Of a stretch of 64,000 nucleotides of DNA, positions 28,366 through 36,673 are shown in pieces. Each line of letters starts with the position of its first letter. Positions within the stretch are counted from its first letter, which is position 1. The DNA is from Pseudonocardia oceani (GTDB lineage Bacteria > Actinomycetota > Actinomycetes > Mycobacteriales > Pseudonocardiaceae), in assembly GCF_019263585.2 (NCBI RefSeq), contig NZ_JADQDF010000001.1:2852001-2916000 (forward strand). The letters are read 5' to 3'. Position numbers and translations under genes: made by a program. The notes under the pieces are model-generated. The model worked only from the letters and a program-made list of their open reading frames with translations, had not been told where the DNA came from and did no database searches.

Positions 28366-28448
28366 GACGGGGCCTCCAGGGGTGCCGGCGGGGGCGGACC
28401 ACCGGCCGATCGGGGTTGCTCGGGCGTCGGCGATCCTACGCGGGCCCC

Positions 28449-29255
28449 TCAGAACCACCGTTCGAGCACCAGCGCCAGGCCGTCCTCGCCGTTGGTCGCC
28501 GTGATCTCGTCGGCCACGTCGTGCAGGACGGGATGGGCGTTGCCCATCGCCACGCCGTGCCCGGCCCAGCGCAGCATCTCCAGGTCGTTGGGCATGTCGC
28601 CGAACGCGATGACGTCGGCGACGTCGACGCCGAGCCGCCCGGCGACCTCGGCGAGCCCCGTGGCCTTGGTGACGCCCGGCGGGGAGATCTCGACCAGGCC
28701 CGCGGGGTGGGAGAACGTGAGGTCGCCGACGTGGCCGACGACGGGCGCCAGAGCCGCGACCATCGCCTCGCTGCGCAGCTCCGAGCACCGCACCAGCATC
28801 TTGACGGCCGGCGCGGTGAGCAGGTCGGAGCGCTCGGTGATCGCGTTGTCGGAGTCGGGCCAGGCGTGGCGGTAGGCGGGCTCGGCGACGAACGCCTCCC
28901 CGTCGTGCGCGCTGGTGCCGACCCGCTCCACCGCCAGTCCGCTCGTGGGCAGCACGTCGGCCACGGCCTGCGCGATCTCGGCCAGCGCGGCGGGCTCCAG
29001 GGTCTGCGACCACAGCACGCGGTCCTCGACGGCGTCGTAGAGCACGCTGCCGTTGGCGCACACCGCGAGCCGCCCGACCCCGACGGCCGCGACGACCGGC
29101 GGGATCCAGCGAGGGGGCCGCCCGGTGACCAGCACGAACCCGACACCCGCCGCGACCGCCCGCCCGATCACCGCGGCGGCGCGCGGCGTGACCCGGTCGT
29201 GGGGGTCGAGCAGCGTGCCGTCGACGTCGGACGCGACCAGTCGGGGAGCCTGCAC
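28449..29255 (-). CDS. HAD-superfamily (Cof-type) hydrolase
   Basis: 268 aa from a GTG. Motif I is LVASDVDGTLLDPHD, with the nucleophilic and acid/base aspartates; FVLVTGRPPRWI is motif II. GVTKATGL contains the motif III lysine and VIAFGDMPNDLEML is motif IV. The cap lies between motifs II and III, as in the Cof subfamily. It is a cytoplasmic phosphatase, probably for sugar phosphates or nucleotide-related compounds. Mycobacteria carry a homologue (Rv3813c, from memory) in the same wider neighbourhood. Confidence 0.9.
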   Translation of the reverse strand: MQAPRLVASDVDGTLLDPHDRVTPRAAAVIGRAVAAGVGFVLVTGRPPRWIPPVVAAVGVGRLAVCANGSVLYDAVEDRVLWSQTLEPAALAEIAQAVADVLPTSGLAVERVGTSAHDGEAFVAEPAYRHAWPDSDNAITERSDLLTAPAVKMLVRCSELRSEAMVAALAPVVGHVGDLTFSHPAGLVEISPPGVTKATGLAEVAGRLGVDVADVIAFGDMPNDLEMLRWAGHGVAMGNAHPVLHDVADEITATNGEDGLALVLERWF

Positions 29256-29264
29256 CCCTCCACA

Positions 29265-30272
29265 CTACGGAGTGGGTGCGGGCTCCGCGTCCAGGCGCAC
29301 GGGCATGAGCAGCGAGAACGCGTCGGCCGAGCGCAGGGCCACCGGCGCGAGCGGGCCGTCGAGCTCGAGGCGCAGCGGCCCGGCTCCCCCGGCGTCGACG
29401 GCCTCCAGCAGGAACTCCGCGTTCACCCCGACCCCCTCGTGCCCGGCGCCGACCACCAGCCGGCCCGCGCCGTCGACGGCCAGCACCGTGACCTCGGCCC
29501 CCGCGACGCGGCGCGTGCCGCCCGCCGCGACCGCGGCCCGCAGCTCGGCGGCCTCCACCGCGACCCCGTGGTCCGACGGGGCGGGCAGCAGGCGCCGGTG
29601 GTCCGGGAACGCGCCCTCGACCAGCGGGTGCGCGGTGCCGCCGACCGTCACCGAGTCGTCGTCGACGCGCAGGACGCCGTCGCCCGCGGGCAGGTCCGGC
29701 GGCACGACGACCGAGCGCGCCGGCCCGTCGAGCGCCAGCACGGGCACCGTGGCGACGGCCAGGCGGTAGCGGTCGGTGGCGACGACGGTCAGCACGTCGG
29801 GCCCGACGTCGAGCAGCACGCCGTGCAGCACCGGGAACCCCGGGTCGGAGCCGACGGCGAACCGGACGGTGCGCAGCGCGGCGGCGAGGGCGGTGGCGTC
29901 GACGGTGACGGTGGTGGGGGTCATGGGGTTCTCCTCCGGGGCGAGCAGGTCGCGGACGGTGGAGAGCTCGCGGCGCGCGGCGGCCACGCCCTGCTCGAGC
30001 CGGTGCAGGTGCCCGGCCAGCAGGGCGTCGACGGCGTCCGGGTCGTGGCGGTGCGCGAGCACCTCCCGGATGCCGGCGAGCGGCATCCCGACCCGGCGCA
30101 GCGACGCCACGAGGCGGGCGACGACCAACTGCTCGGGGGCGTAGCTCCGGTAGCCACTGCGCGGGTCGACGTACGCGGGCCCGAGCACCCCGGCGCCGTC
30201 GTAGAAGCGCAGCGCGCTCACCGTCAGCCCCGACGCCCGGGCCATCGCCCCGATCCCCCGCCAGCTCTCCAC
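29265..30272 (-). CDS. MerR-type regulator fused to DNA polymerase III beta-clamp-like domains
   Basis: 335 aa from a GTG with GGGAGG 9 bases upstream. Residues 1-115 are a MerR module: ARASGLTVSALRFYDGAGVL, DPRSGYRSYAPEQ, then a dimerisation helix with RLEQGVAAARRELSTVRDLL. Residues from 117 on resemble sliding-clamp domains: FPVLHGVLLDVGPDVLTVVA, TDRYRLAVATVPV and the terminal FSLLMPVRL, like the MPMRL end of DnaN. About 220 residues allow two of the three clamp domains. An internal ATG at 29924 has its own strong ribosome-binding site. Function is unknown; clamp-mimic or replication-linked regulation is inference. Actinobacteria carry such fusions, so it is not a sequencing join. Confidence 0.85.
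   Translation of the reverse strand: MESWRGIGAMARASGLTVSALRFYDGAGVLGPAYVDPRSGYRSYAPEQLVVARLVASLRRVGMPLAGIREVLAHRHDPDAVDALLAGHLHRLEQGVAAARRELSTVRDLLAPEENPMTPTTVTVDATALAAALRTVRFAVGSDPGFPVLHGVLLDVGPDVLTVVATDRYRLAVATVPVLALDGPARSVVVPPDLPAGDGVLRVDDDSVTVGGTAHPLVEGAFPDHRRLLPAPSDHGVAVEAAELRAAVAAGGTRRVAGAEVTVLAVDGAGRLVVGAGHEGVGVNAEFLLEAVDAGGAGPLRLELDGPLAPVALRSADAFSLLMPVRLDAEPAPTP
29922..29937 (-). promoter_or_regulatory. internal ribosome-binding site and ATG within the MerR/clamp gene
   Basis: GGAGGAG (complement of 29931-29937) stands six bases before an in-frame ATG at 29924. Initiation here would give a 219-residue protein, MTPTTVTVDATALAAAL onwards, consisting only of the clamp-like part. The signal is at least as good as that of the full-length GTG start. 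Confidence 0.6.
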
Positions 30273-30331
30273 GGCTCCGAACCTCCCGCCTCGACCAGGT
30301 CGAGGGTCAAGCGTCCCGGACCCCCCGGCGC

Positions 30332-30724
30332 TCAGACCCGGACGACCCGCAACCCGGCGATCCCCTCGATCGCGGCGAAGTCGTCGTCCTGGGTGACGAC
30401 GGGCAGATCGCGCGACGCCGCGCTGGCGGCGATCCACAGGTCGTTGACGTTGACCCGACGGCCGGAGCCGGCGAGCTCGACGCGCATCCGGGCCCACGTG
30501 TGGGCCGCCGCCTCGTCGATGCCGATCAGCTCCACGTCCCCTACCGCGTCGAGGGTGAGCATCCGGCGCGCTCGCGTCGCCACGTCCGCCGCCGCCAGGA
30601 CCCCGGCCTGCAGCTCGGCGAGGGTCACGACCGACACCGCCGACTCCTCCGGCAGCAGGTCGGCCCGCAGCGGGCGCCCGCTCTCCGCCGCGATGAAGAC
30701 GCTGGTGTCGAGCAGACCCCTCAC
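30332..30724 (-). CDS. vapC: VapC-type PIN-domain toxin ribonuclease
   Basis: 130 aa from a GTG overlapping the antitoxin stop by 4 bases. The PIN acidic residues are all present: Asp6 in LLDTSVFIA, Glu37 in TLAELQAG, Asp95 in VNDLWIAA and Asp113-115 in TQDDDF. VapC toxins cleave RNA, often tRNA or rRNA, using Mg2+. The adjacent Phd/YefM-like gene completes a toxin-antitoxin pair. The locus lies between the MerR/clamp gene and the ygiB/ygiC-like unit. Confidence 0.92.
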   Translation of the reverse strand: MRGLLDTSVFIAAESGRPLRADLLPEESAVSVVTLAELQAGVLAAADVATRARRMLTLDAVGDVELIGIDEAAAHTWARMRVELAGSGRRVNVNDLWIAASAASRDLPVVTQDDDFAAIEGIAGLRVVRV

Positions 30725-30981
30725 CGGATCGGTCCGAGATCGTCGGTGGTGTCGCCGGCCAGGCGCGCGAGGTCGTCACGGAGCCCCGGGTCGGCCTGGG
30801 CGCGCTGCAACCGCGCGACGAGTTCGGCCCGGCCGATCCACGCGCGACGGGCCCGCTGGACCGGCACGAGCTCGGCCACCGCGCGTCCGTTCACGGTGAC
30901 GGTCACGCGCTCCCCGTCCTGGACCCGCCGCAGGACGCCCGCGGTGTCGTTGCGCAGCTCGCGACTGGGAACCTCGGACAT
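30721..30981 (-). CDS. vapB: Phd/YefM-type antitoxin paired with VapC
   Basis: 86 aa from an ATG. MSEVPSRELRNDTAGVLRRV followed by DGERVTVTVNGRAVAELVPV is the Phd/YefM fold: an N-terminal DNA-binding beta-alpha unit, then a tail that neutralises the toxin. The pair probably represses its own promoter upstream of 30981. The region 30982-31030 before it is too short to show a clear operator. Confidence 0.9.
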   Translation of the reverse strand: MSEVPSRELRNDTAGVLRRVQDGERVTVTVNGRAVAELVPVQRARRAWIGRAELVARLQRAQADPGLRDDLARLAGDTTDDLGPIR

Positions 30982-31030
30982 GGCTACGACCGTAGCACCG
31001 GCGTAGGCCAGCAGCGCCCTCCGCGCGCGC

Positions 31031-31468
31031 TCAGATGATCGCGAAGGCCACCACGAGGCCCAGCGCGAGGTGCGCGGCGGCGATGAGGAAGCTCTGCGGC
31101 AGGACGCGGTCGGCGGCCAGGACGCCGCCGATGTCGATGCCCATGACCCACTCCACCAGCCGCACGGCGCCGACCTGGGCCAGGATCCCGATGACGCCGA
31201 AGATCGCGGTCTGGATCAGGCCCTCGGTGAGGAAGCCCGACGAGGTGTAGATCGCGGTGACGACGATCAGAGCCATGCTGATCATGCCCGCGGCGGTGAT
31301 GACGACGGCGTTGGGCAGGCCCTCACGGACCATGACGTTGAGCTTGCCCGGGGTCGTGAGGTCGACGGCGTAGAAGCCGAGCAGCATGAGGATCACGCCG
31401 AGCACCGCGTAGAGCAGGATGGCGCCGATACCGACGCCGATCACCGAGAAGAAGCCCGGGTTGATCAT
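31031..31468 (-). CDS. DUF350 membrane protein (YjfL-like)
   Basis: 145 aa from an ATG with GAAAGG at a good distance. Four hydrophobic helices occur, the first at about residues 9-32, with the conserved YAVDLTTPGKL after it. IDIGGVLAADRVLPQSFLIA precedes the last helix. This matches DUF350 as in E. coli YjfL. It is third in an operon after the ygiB-like and ygiC-like genes, the same partner set that surrounds yjfL in enterobacteria. The molecular role is unknown. Confidence 0.85.
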   Translation of the reverse strand: MINPGFFSVIGVGIGAILLYAVLGVILMLLGFYAVDLTTPGKLNVMVREGLPNAVVITAAGMISMALIVVTAIYTSSGFLTEGLIQTAIFGVIGILAQVGAVRLVEWVMGIDIGGVLAADRVLPQSFLIAAAHLALGLVVAFAII

Positions 31469-31502
31469 CTGGGGAGCCTTTCGTGGTTCCTACGGGGGTG
31501 GT

Positions 31503-32666
31503 TCAGACGGGGATGCGGTGGGGGACGAACGCCGCGCCGTCGTCGGTCACCAGCCCGACGGTCTCGCGGATGCCGAGGCCGGCCGCCGTGTCGCCGACGA
31601 CCCAGGCGCCCAGCGCGGGCCGGAACCCGTCGAACTCGGGGAGCGGCGCGAAGAGCTGGTAGACGTAGCCCTCCTCGCCGTAGACGCCGCCCGTCTCGTG
31701 CTCGTGGCCGGGGGCGACGATCGAGATGTTGGCGCCCTCGCGGCCCAGCCGGGGCTTGCGGACGTACTCGGTGAGCAGCCCGGGCTGGTCGAGGTAGGCG
31801 GGCAGCAGGTTGGGGTGGCCGGGGTACATCTCCCACAGCACCGCGAGCAGCGCCTTGTTCGACAGCACCGTCTTCCACAGGGGCTCGACCCACAGCGTCT
31901 CGGGGAGGCTGCGCAGCACGTGCTTGCCGAAGTCGTCGGTGACGACCCACTCCCACGGGTAGAGCTTGAAGACCGCCGCCATCGGCGACTCCTCGAGGTC
32001 GACGAAGCGGTCGAGCACCGCGTCCCAGCCGATGTCCTCGATCGCCAGCCCGACGGTGTTGAGGCCCGCCTCGGCCGCGGTCTCCTGCAGGTAGCCGACG
32101 GTGACGTGGTCCTCGCCGCTGGCGTCGGCGCCGGACCAGGTGAAGTGGATCTCGTCACCGGGCAGCCGGGCCTTCAGCTCCCCCCAGCGCTCGACGAGCT
32201 TCTCGTGCAGCGAGTTCCACTGGTCGTCGCCGGGATGGGCGTCCTTGAGCCAGTACCACTGCAGCAGGCTCGCCTCGAGCAACGTGGTGGGGGTGTCGGC
32301 GTTGTACTCCAGCAGCTGCGCCGGGCCGGAGCCGTCGTAGCGCAGGTCGAAACGGCCGTAGACGTGCGGGTCGCTGCGTCGCCACGACGCCGCCACGCCC
32401 TCCCACGCGTACTCGGGGATCGCGAAGTCGCGGAACCGCTCGGTGGTGACGACGTGGTCGACGGCCTCCAGGCACATCGAGTGCAGCACCTCGACGTCGG
32501 CCTCCAGGGACAGGATCTCGTCCATCGAGAACGTGTAGTGCACCGACTCGTCCCAGTACGGGCGCGCGGCACCGCCCTGGCCGCGGCCGGGGGCGCCGAA
32601 GACCATGCCCTGCTCGCGGACGGTCCGCTCCCACCCGTCCCGCGGGGCGCTGCGGTGGCGCTGCAC
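31503..32666 (-). CDS. glutathionylspermidine synthase-like ATP-grasp enzyme (YgiC/YjfC family)
   Basis: 387 aa from a GTG that begins right after the stop of the ygiB-like gene. YGRFDLRYDGS, LLEYNADTPTTLLEASLLQW, FKLYPWEWVVTDDFG, EPLWKTVLSNKALLAVLWEM and KPRLGREGANI are the blocks conserved in this ATP-grasp group. The amidase domain of true glutathionylspermidine synthetase/amidase is absent. ATP-dependent C-N ligation is expected, but actinomycetes generally lack glutathione, so the substrate is probably another peptide or polyamine-like molecule. Confidence 0.9.
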   Translation of the reverse strand: MQRHRSAPRDGWERTVREQGMVFGAPGRGQGGAARPYWDESVHYTFSMDEILSLEADVEVLHSMCLEAVDHVVTTERFRDFAIPEYAWEGVAASWRRSDPHVYGRFDLRYDGSGPAQLLEYNADTPTTLLEASLLQWYWLKDAHPGDDQWNSLHEKLVERWGELKARLPGDEIHFTWSGADASGEDHVTVGYLQETAAEAGLNTVGLAIEDIGWDAVLDRFVDLEESPMAAVFKLYPWEWVVTDDFGKHVLRSLPETLWVEPLWKTVLSNKALLAVLWEMYPGHPNLLPAYLDQPGLLTEYVRKPRLGREGANISIVAPGHEHETGGVYGEEGYVYQLFAPLPEFDGFRPALGAWVVGDTAAGLGIRETVGLVTDDGAAFVPHRIPV

Positions 32667-32667
32667 G

Positions 32668-33249
32668 TCAGGAGCCGCTCGAGGATCCGCCGCCGGACAC
32701 GCCCAGCCCGCCGCGCGAGACGCCGCTGCTCGACGCGCGCGGGGAGATGTCGCGGCCCGACGACGTGGTGACGCGGGTGCCGCCGCTGGGCACCGAGGTC
32801 GTGCCGCCGGACACGCGCTGCCCGACGGTGCCGGAGCCGCCGTAGTTGTAGTGGTACTGCCGGCCCCCGCCGCCGATGAAGATCGGGTAGAAGCCGCCGC
32901 CGTGGTAGCCGTCGTTCGCGACCGGCGTGACGCAGTTGGAGTCGTCGACGATCTCGTTGGTCTCCTCGTCGACGCACTGCGCCTGGATCTCCTCCTCCGG
33001 CCGCGCCGCCGCGTACCCGACGGCGATCAGCGCGACGACGCCCACGGTGACGCCGGCGCCGACGAGGATCCGGCTGCGCTTCTTCTTCCCGCGCGCCTCG
33101 TCCTCGGCGGCCTGCCGCTCGGCGGCCTCCCGGCGGCGCTCCGCCTGCTCGCGGGCCCGCCGCTCGGCGAGCGTGGGTTCGCGCGGGGTCGTCGATCCGT
33201 CCTGGAACCGCATGCTCCCCGGTTCCGGACGCTCCTCGTCGTCGCGCAT
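32668..33249 (-). CDS. YgiB/YjfM-like (DUF1190-like) membrane-anchored protein
   Basis: 193 aa from an ATG. A highly charged N-terminal coiled region (about residues 25-57, rich in Arg, Glu and Ala) precedes one helix at about 60-80. Two cysteines follow (AQCVDEETNEI and DDSNCVTPV), then GGGFYPIFIGGGG and a Gly/Ser/Thr-rich tail with SRGGLGVSGGG. E. coli YgiB has the same order of Cys pair, Gly-rich centre and TVTRGGFG end, as I recall it. Position just before the ygiC-like gene supports the match. Topology suggests the tail is outside the membrane. Confidence 0.6.
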   Translation of the reverse strand: MRDDEERPEPGSMRFQDGSTTPREPTLAERRAREQAERRREAAERQAAEDEARGKKKRSRILVGAGVTVGVVALIAVGYAAARPEEEIQAQCVDEETNEIVDDSNCVTPVANDGYHGGGFYPIFIGGGGRQYHYNYGGSGTVGQRVSGGTTSVPSGGTRVTTSSGRDISPRASSSGVSRGGLGVSGGGSSSGS

Positions 33250-33389
33250 GGCCGCCCCCTCACAGATCCGTTCGCGCGCGCACGGTACCCGGACCGGCGG
33301 CCCGCACGAACACGGACGTTCGCAGCACGGCGACGACCGATGGTCGCGCCACGCCGACCGCGACGGTGAGTGACGGCGGAGGTCACGGC
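33250..33389. promoter_or_regulatory. divergent promoter region, ygiB-like operon and septum-formation gene
   Basis: These 140 bases separate two divergent genes. GGAGG 7 bases before 33390 serves the plus-strand gene and a purine-rich GAGGGGG serves the minus-strand gene. No clear -10/-35 pair or operator could be assigned. Confidence 0.35.
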
Positions 33390-34622
33390 ATGATGACGGT
33401 CGTCATGGAACGAACCCTCACCGCTCCCCGGTCCGCACGTGACGACGACGCTCCCCCGCGCCCCCCGTCGTCCGCTGCCGCTCCGGGTGGACGTGCATCC
33501 AGCCCCGACGTGCACCCCGTGCGCCGTGTCGTCACCGGTGTCGTGGTCGGTGCCCTGCTGATGCTGGGCACCGCCTCGCTCGACACCTTCACCGACGCCG
33601 AGGTGCCGGTGCTGGGGTCGTTCGCCGCGGTCGCCGCCCCGCCCGAGGAGCCCGAGGTCGTGGAGGTGCCGGCCCCGCCGGCCACCCCCGGCACGTGCCT
33701 GACCTGGAGCCGCGCCGACGCGGCCGACACCGCGCTGGTCGACTGCGCGCAGCCGCACCTGTTCGAGCAGGCCGGCACCGTCGTGCTCGCCGACCAGGTC
33801 GCACTGCCCGACGACTCGACGTGGCGCCAGCTCGTCGACGAGCGCTGCGGGCCCGTCGTCATGTCCTACCTGAGCGACGTGTTCGACCCCGACGGCCGCT
33901 ACCGCGTCGGCGCGCTCAAGCCGTCGGCGTCGAAGTGGGAACAGGGCGACCGCGAGCTGCGCTGCGGCCTGCAGAGCGCCTCGCGCTCCGGGGCGCTGTA
34001 CCCGATGACCGGCCGCGTCGCCGAGGGTGACCAGGCCGCCGTCCAGGAGCCGGGCGTCTGCCTGGCGATCGACGGTCCCCGCGTCGGCGACCCGGTGGCC
34101 TGCAGCGGCCCGCACGCGCTGGAGACCGTCGGCATCGTCGACATGGCGGCCGACTTCCCGAACGGCTACCCGGCCGTCGCCGACCAGGACGCCTACCTGC
34201 AGCCCAAGTGCAACGAGATCGCGGCGGCCTACGCGGGCGGCCCGACCGTCGTCACCGATAAGGGGCTCACGGTCTACTGGAACAACATCAGCGAGGAGTC
34301 GTGGGCCGCGGGCACCTACCGCGCCAACTGCAACGTGGCGGCCCTGCTGCCCGACCGCAGCGGCTTCGCCCCGGTCACCGGCCCGGTCACCGGCGACGTC
34401 GTGATCGGCGACCAGCTCGCCCCGCCCGCCGAGAACACGCCCGACGCGGGTATCCCGGCACCGCCGACCACCACCCCCGCCGCCCCGACGACGGCCCCGC
34501 CCGCCGACGGCACCGGCGCCCCGCCCCCGTCGCCCGCGCCCACGGAGGGCGCGCCGCCGGCCGGGGAGGCCCCGCCCGCCGAGGTCCCGGTGGAGATCCC
34601 GGTGCCCCTCGAGGGCACGTGA
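33390..34622 (+). CDS. septum-formation-domain membrane protein
   Basis: 410 aa from the ATG at 33390 (GGAGG 7 bases upstream). A cytoplasmic N-terminus of about 40 residues precedes one helix, VVTGVVVGALLMLGTASL. Two repeats of an extracellular domain follow, each with paired Cys, such as GTCLTWSRADA with VDCAQPHLFEQAG and GVCLAIDGPRVGD with VACSGPHALETVG. A Pro/Ala/Thr-rich tail of about 90 residues suggests wall spanning. It matches the actinobacterial septum-formation family (mycobacterial Rv3835, from memory). The following gene is also the same as in mycobacteria. Confidence 0.8.
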   Translation: MMTVVMERTLTAPRSARDDDAPPRPPSSAAAPGGRASSPDVHPVRRVVTGVVVGALLMLGTASLDTFTDAEVPVLGSFAAVAAPPEEPEVVEVPAPPATPGTCLTWSRADAADTALVDCAQPHLFEQAGTVVLADQVALPDDSTWRQLVDERCGPVVMSYLSDVFDPDGRYRVGALKPSASKWEQGDRELRCGLQSASRSGALYPMTGRVAEGDQAAVQEPGVCLAIDGPRVGDPVACSGPHALETVGIVDMAADFPNGYPAVADQDAYLQPKCNEIAAAYAGGPTVVTDKGLTVYWNNISEESWAAGTYRANCNVAALLPDRSGFAPVTGPVTGDVVIGDQLAPPAENTPDAGIPAPPTTTPAAPTTAPPADGTGAPPPSPAPTEGAPPAGEAPPAEVPVEIPVPLEGT

Positions 34623-34638
34623 CCGGACTCCCTGCGTA

Positions 34639-34986
34639 GTGCTCGAGATGACCCGCCGGCGGTTCGAGGAGCTGGTCGCCGACGCGCTCGACACCATCCC
34701 GCCCGAGCTGACCGCGGCGATGGACAACGTCGTGGTGCTCGTGGAGGACCGCAACGCCGAGGACCCGGAGCTGCTCGGGCTCTACGAGGGCATCGCGCTC
34801 ACCGAGCGGACCTCGTCCTACGGCGGGTACCTGCCCGACCGGATCTCGATCTACCAGGACGCGATCCTCGACGTCTGCTCCGACGCCGACGAGGTCGTGC
34901 ACGAGGTGGCGGTCACGGTGGTGCACGAGGTGGCCCACCACTTCGGCATCGACGAGGACACGCTGCACCGGCTGGGCTGGGGCTGA
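34639..34986 (+). CDS. minimal zinc metallopeptidase family protein
   Basis: 115 aa from a GTG; an ATG three codons in is an alternative. The zinc motif His-Glu-x-x-His is in VVHEVAHHFGID near the C-terminus; GLYEGIALTERTSSYGG and LPDRISIYQDAI are conserved in this zincin-like group (DUF1025 type). It follows the septum-formation gene by 16 bases, as its counterpart Rv3836 does in mycobacteria. Substrate unknown. Confidence 0.9.
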   Translation: MLEMTRRRFEELVADALDTIPPELTAAMDNVVVLVEDRNAEDPELLGLYEGIALTERTSSYGGYLPDRISIYQDAILDVCSDADEVVHEVAVTVVHEVAHHFGIDEDTLHRLGWG

Positions 34987-35035
34987 GGGAACCCCCGCGA
35001 GTCGGGGTCCGGTGGCGACCGTGTCGGGGTGGGGG

Positions 35036-35668
35036 TCAGGTCGACGGCGGCCCGCCGGCCGTGACGTCTCCGGGCCGCGGCGGGGCGGCGTCCCAGTGCT
35101 CGAGCGACCAGCCCTCGCCCGGGCCACCGGTGAGGATCACCAGCCCGGTGTTGGGCACGTACTGCGTCTCGGCGGTGTCGCCCAGCAGCGCCGCGGCGGC
35201 CAGCCGGATCGCGGCGCCGTGGCTGATCAGCACCACCGTGCCGTCGACGCCCCGGGTGACCGCGTCGACGGCGGGCAGGAACCGGGCGCGCAGGTCCAGC
35301 GCCGACTCCCCGCCGGGCAGGTGCGCCTGCAGGTCACCGGTCCACCAGGTGTCGTAGACGGCGTCGAACTGCCGGCGCGCGTCCTCGTCGCCGCGACCCT
35401 CCAGGTCGCCGCAGAACACCTCGTGCACGCCCTCGACCACGTCGACGGACAGGCCGTGCGCGGCGGCGACCGGGGCCGCCGTCTGCTGGGCGCGGGTCGC
35501 GACGGAGGCGTGCACGACGTCGACCCGCCCGGTCGCGAGCCGCTCCCCCAGCGCAGCGGCCTGGCTCAGGCCGAGCGCGTTGAGCGGCGGCCCGGGCGGC
35601 GCGGAGTCGAGGACGCGCCCGACGTTGGAGTCGGTCTGGCCGTGCCGGACCAGGACCAGCCGCGTCAC
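35036..35668 (-). CDS. histidine phosphatase (phosphoglycerate mutase-like)
   Basis: 210 aa from a GTG overlapping the pheA stop by 4 bases. LVLVRHGQTDSNVGRVLD has the catalytic RHG; VVHASVATRAQQTAAP and VVLISHGAAIRL supply the second Arg and second His. This is the branch-1 histidine phosphatase fold. Pairing with pheA is also found in mycobacteria (Rv3837c-Rv3838c from memory). The physiological phosphate ester is unknown; a true glycolytic mutase is unlikely at this size and context. Confidence 0.9.
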   Translation of the reverse strand: MTRLVLVRHGQTDSNVGRVLDSAPPGPPLNALGLSQAAALGERLATGRVDVVHASVATRAQQTAAPVAAAHGLSVDVVEGVHEVFCGDLEGRGDEDARRQFDAVYDTWWTGDLQAHLPGGESALDLRARFLPAVDAVTRGVDGTVVLISHGAAIRLAAAALLGDTAETQYVPNTGLVILTGGPGEGWSLEHWDAAPPRPGDVTAGGPPST

Positions 35669-36609
35669 GAGGCGCTCCCGGCGCGCAGACCGTCGAGCCA
35701 GGCCTGGGCGGCGGCGAACGCCGAGCCGGTGGCCGCCCCGAGCGGCGCGGCGGGGTCGCCCGGCGCGGTGGGGGCGGCGCCGTTTCCGGCGCGCGGGAAG
35801 GAGCCGAGGAAGCGCACCTCGTCGCAGCGCCGGTGCAGGGCGGCGAGCGCCTCGCCCATCGCGGGGTCGGCGACGTGGCCGGTGCAGTCGATGTGGAACC
35901 AGTACTCGGCGTGCCGGTCCTTGATCGGGCGCGACTCGATGCGGGTGAGGTCGATGCCCCGCACGGCGAGCTCGGTGAGCAGGCCGAGCAGCGAGCCGGG
36001 CTCGTTGCGGGTGGTGGCGGCGAACGTCGTGCGGTCGTGGCCGGTGGGCTCCGGCGGCGGCCCGGGCGGGGCGACCAGCACGAACCGCGTGACGGCCCCG
36101 GGGTTGTCGGCGACGTCGTCGACGACGATCTCCAGCCCGTGCTGCTCGGCGGCCAGCGGCGCGGCCACGGCGGCGTCGAGGTCACCGCGGGCGACCTGGG
36201 CCGCGGCCTCGGACGTCGACGACGTCAGCAGCACCTCGGCGCGGGGCAGGTGACGGGCCAGCCAGCCCCGCGTCTGCGCGACCGCGTGCGGGTGCGAGCC
36301 GACGCGGCGCACGGAGGCGAGGTCGGTGCCCGCGGCCGCCATCACCGCGAACCGGACCGCGACGAGCGCCTCGCGCCGGATCACCAGCGGCGGCTGCGCG
36401 ACGAGCCCGTCGAGCACCGCCCCGACGGCTCCCTCGACGCTGTTCTCGATCGGGACGCAGCCCGCGTCGACCTCGCCGCGGCGCACGGCCTCGAGCACGG
36501 CGGGGCTGCCCGCGCACGGCACCAGCTCGGCACCGCGGGACTCCGGGAGCGACCGCAGCGCCTGCTCGGTGAACGTGGCGTGCGGACCGAGGAACGCCAG
36601 TCGACCCAC
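35665..36609 (-). CDS. pheA: prephenate dehydratase
   Basis: 314 aa from a GTG. LAFLGPHATFTEQAL starts the PDT domain. VPIENSVEGAVGAVLDG, VGSHPHAVAQTRGWL and TRFVLVAPP carry the catalytic and fold-defining residues. The ACT regulatory domain follows with NEPGSLLGLLTELAVRGIDLTRIESRP and the ESRP signature for phenylalanine binding. It makes phenylpyruvate from prephenate and is feedback-inhibited by phenylalanine in relatives. Confidence 0.96.
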   Translation of the reverse strand: MGRLAFLGPHATFTEQALRSLPESRGAELVPCAGSPAVLEAVRRGEVDAGCVPIENSVEGAVGAVLDGLVAQPPLVIRREALVAVRFAVMAAAGTDLASVRRVGSHPHAVAQTRGWLARHLPRAEVLLTSSTSEAAAQVARGDLDAAVAAPLAAEQHGLEIVVDDVADNPGAVTRFVLVAPPGPPPEPTGHDRTTFAATTRNEPGSLLGLLTELAVRGIDLTRIESRPIKDRHAEYWFHIDCTGHVADPAMGEALAALHRRCDEVRFLGSFPRAGNGAAPTAPGDPAAPLGAATGSAFAAAQAWLDGLRAGSAS

Positions 36610-36642
36610 GCCGTCGACCCTAACGGCGCACCGCGCGCCGGA

Positions 36643-36673
36643 GATCAGCGGGTGAGTGGGATCAGCGGGTGAG
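36643..36673. repeat. 14-base direct repeat at the end of the unknown gene
   Basis: GATCAGCGGGTGAG occurs at 36643-36656 and again at 36660-36673, separated by three bases. The second copy contains the stop of the downstream minus-strand gene. It looks like a slippage duplication; no function is evident. Confidence 0.7.

Noticed and set aside
30273..30331. Gap downstream of vapC considered for a small gene or sRNA
   Set aside because: Only 59 bases, with no hairpin, start codon with ribosome-binding site, or conserved motif visible.
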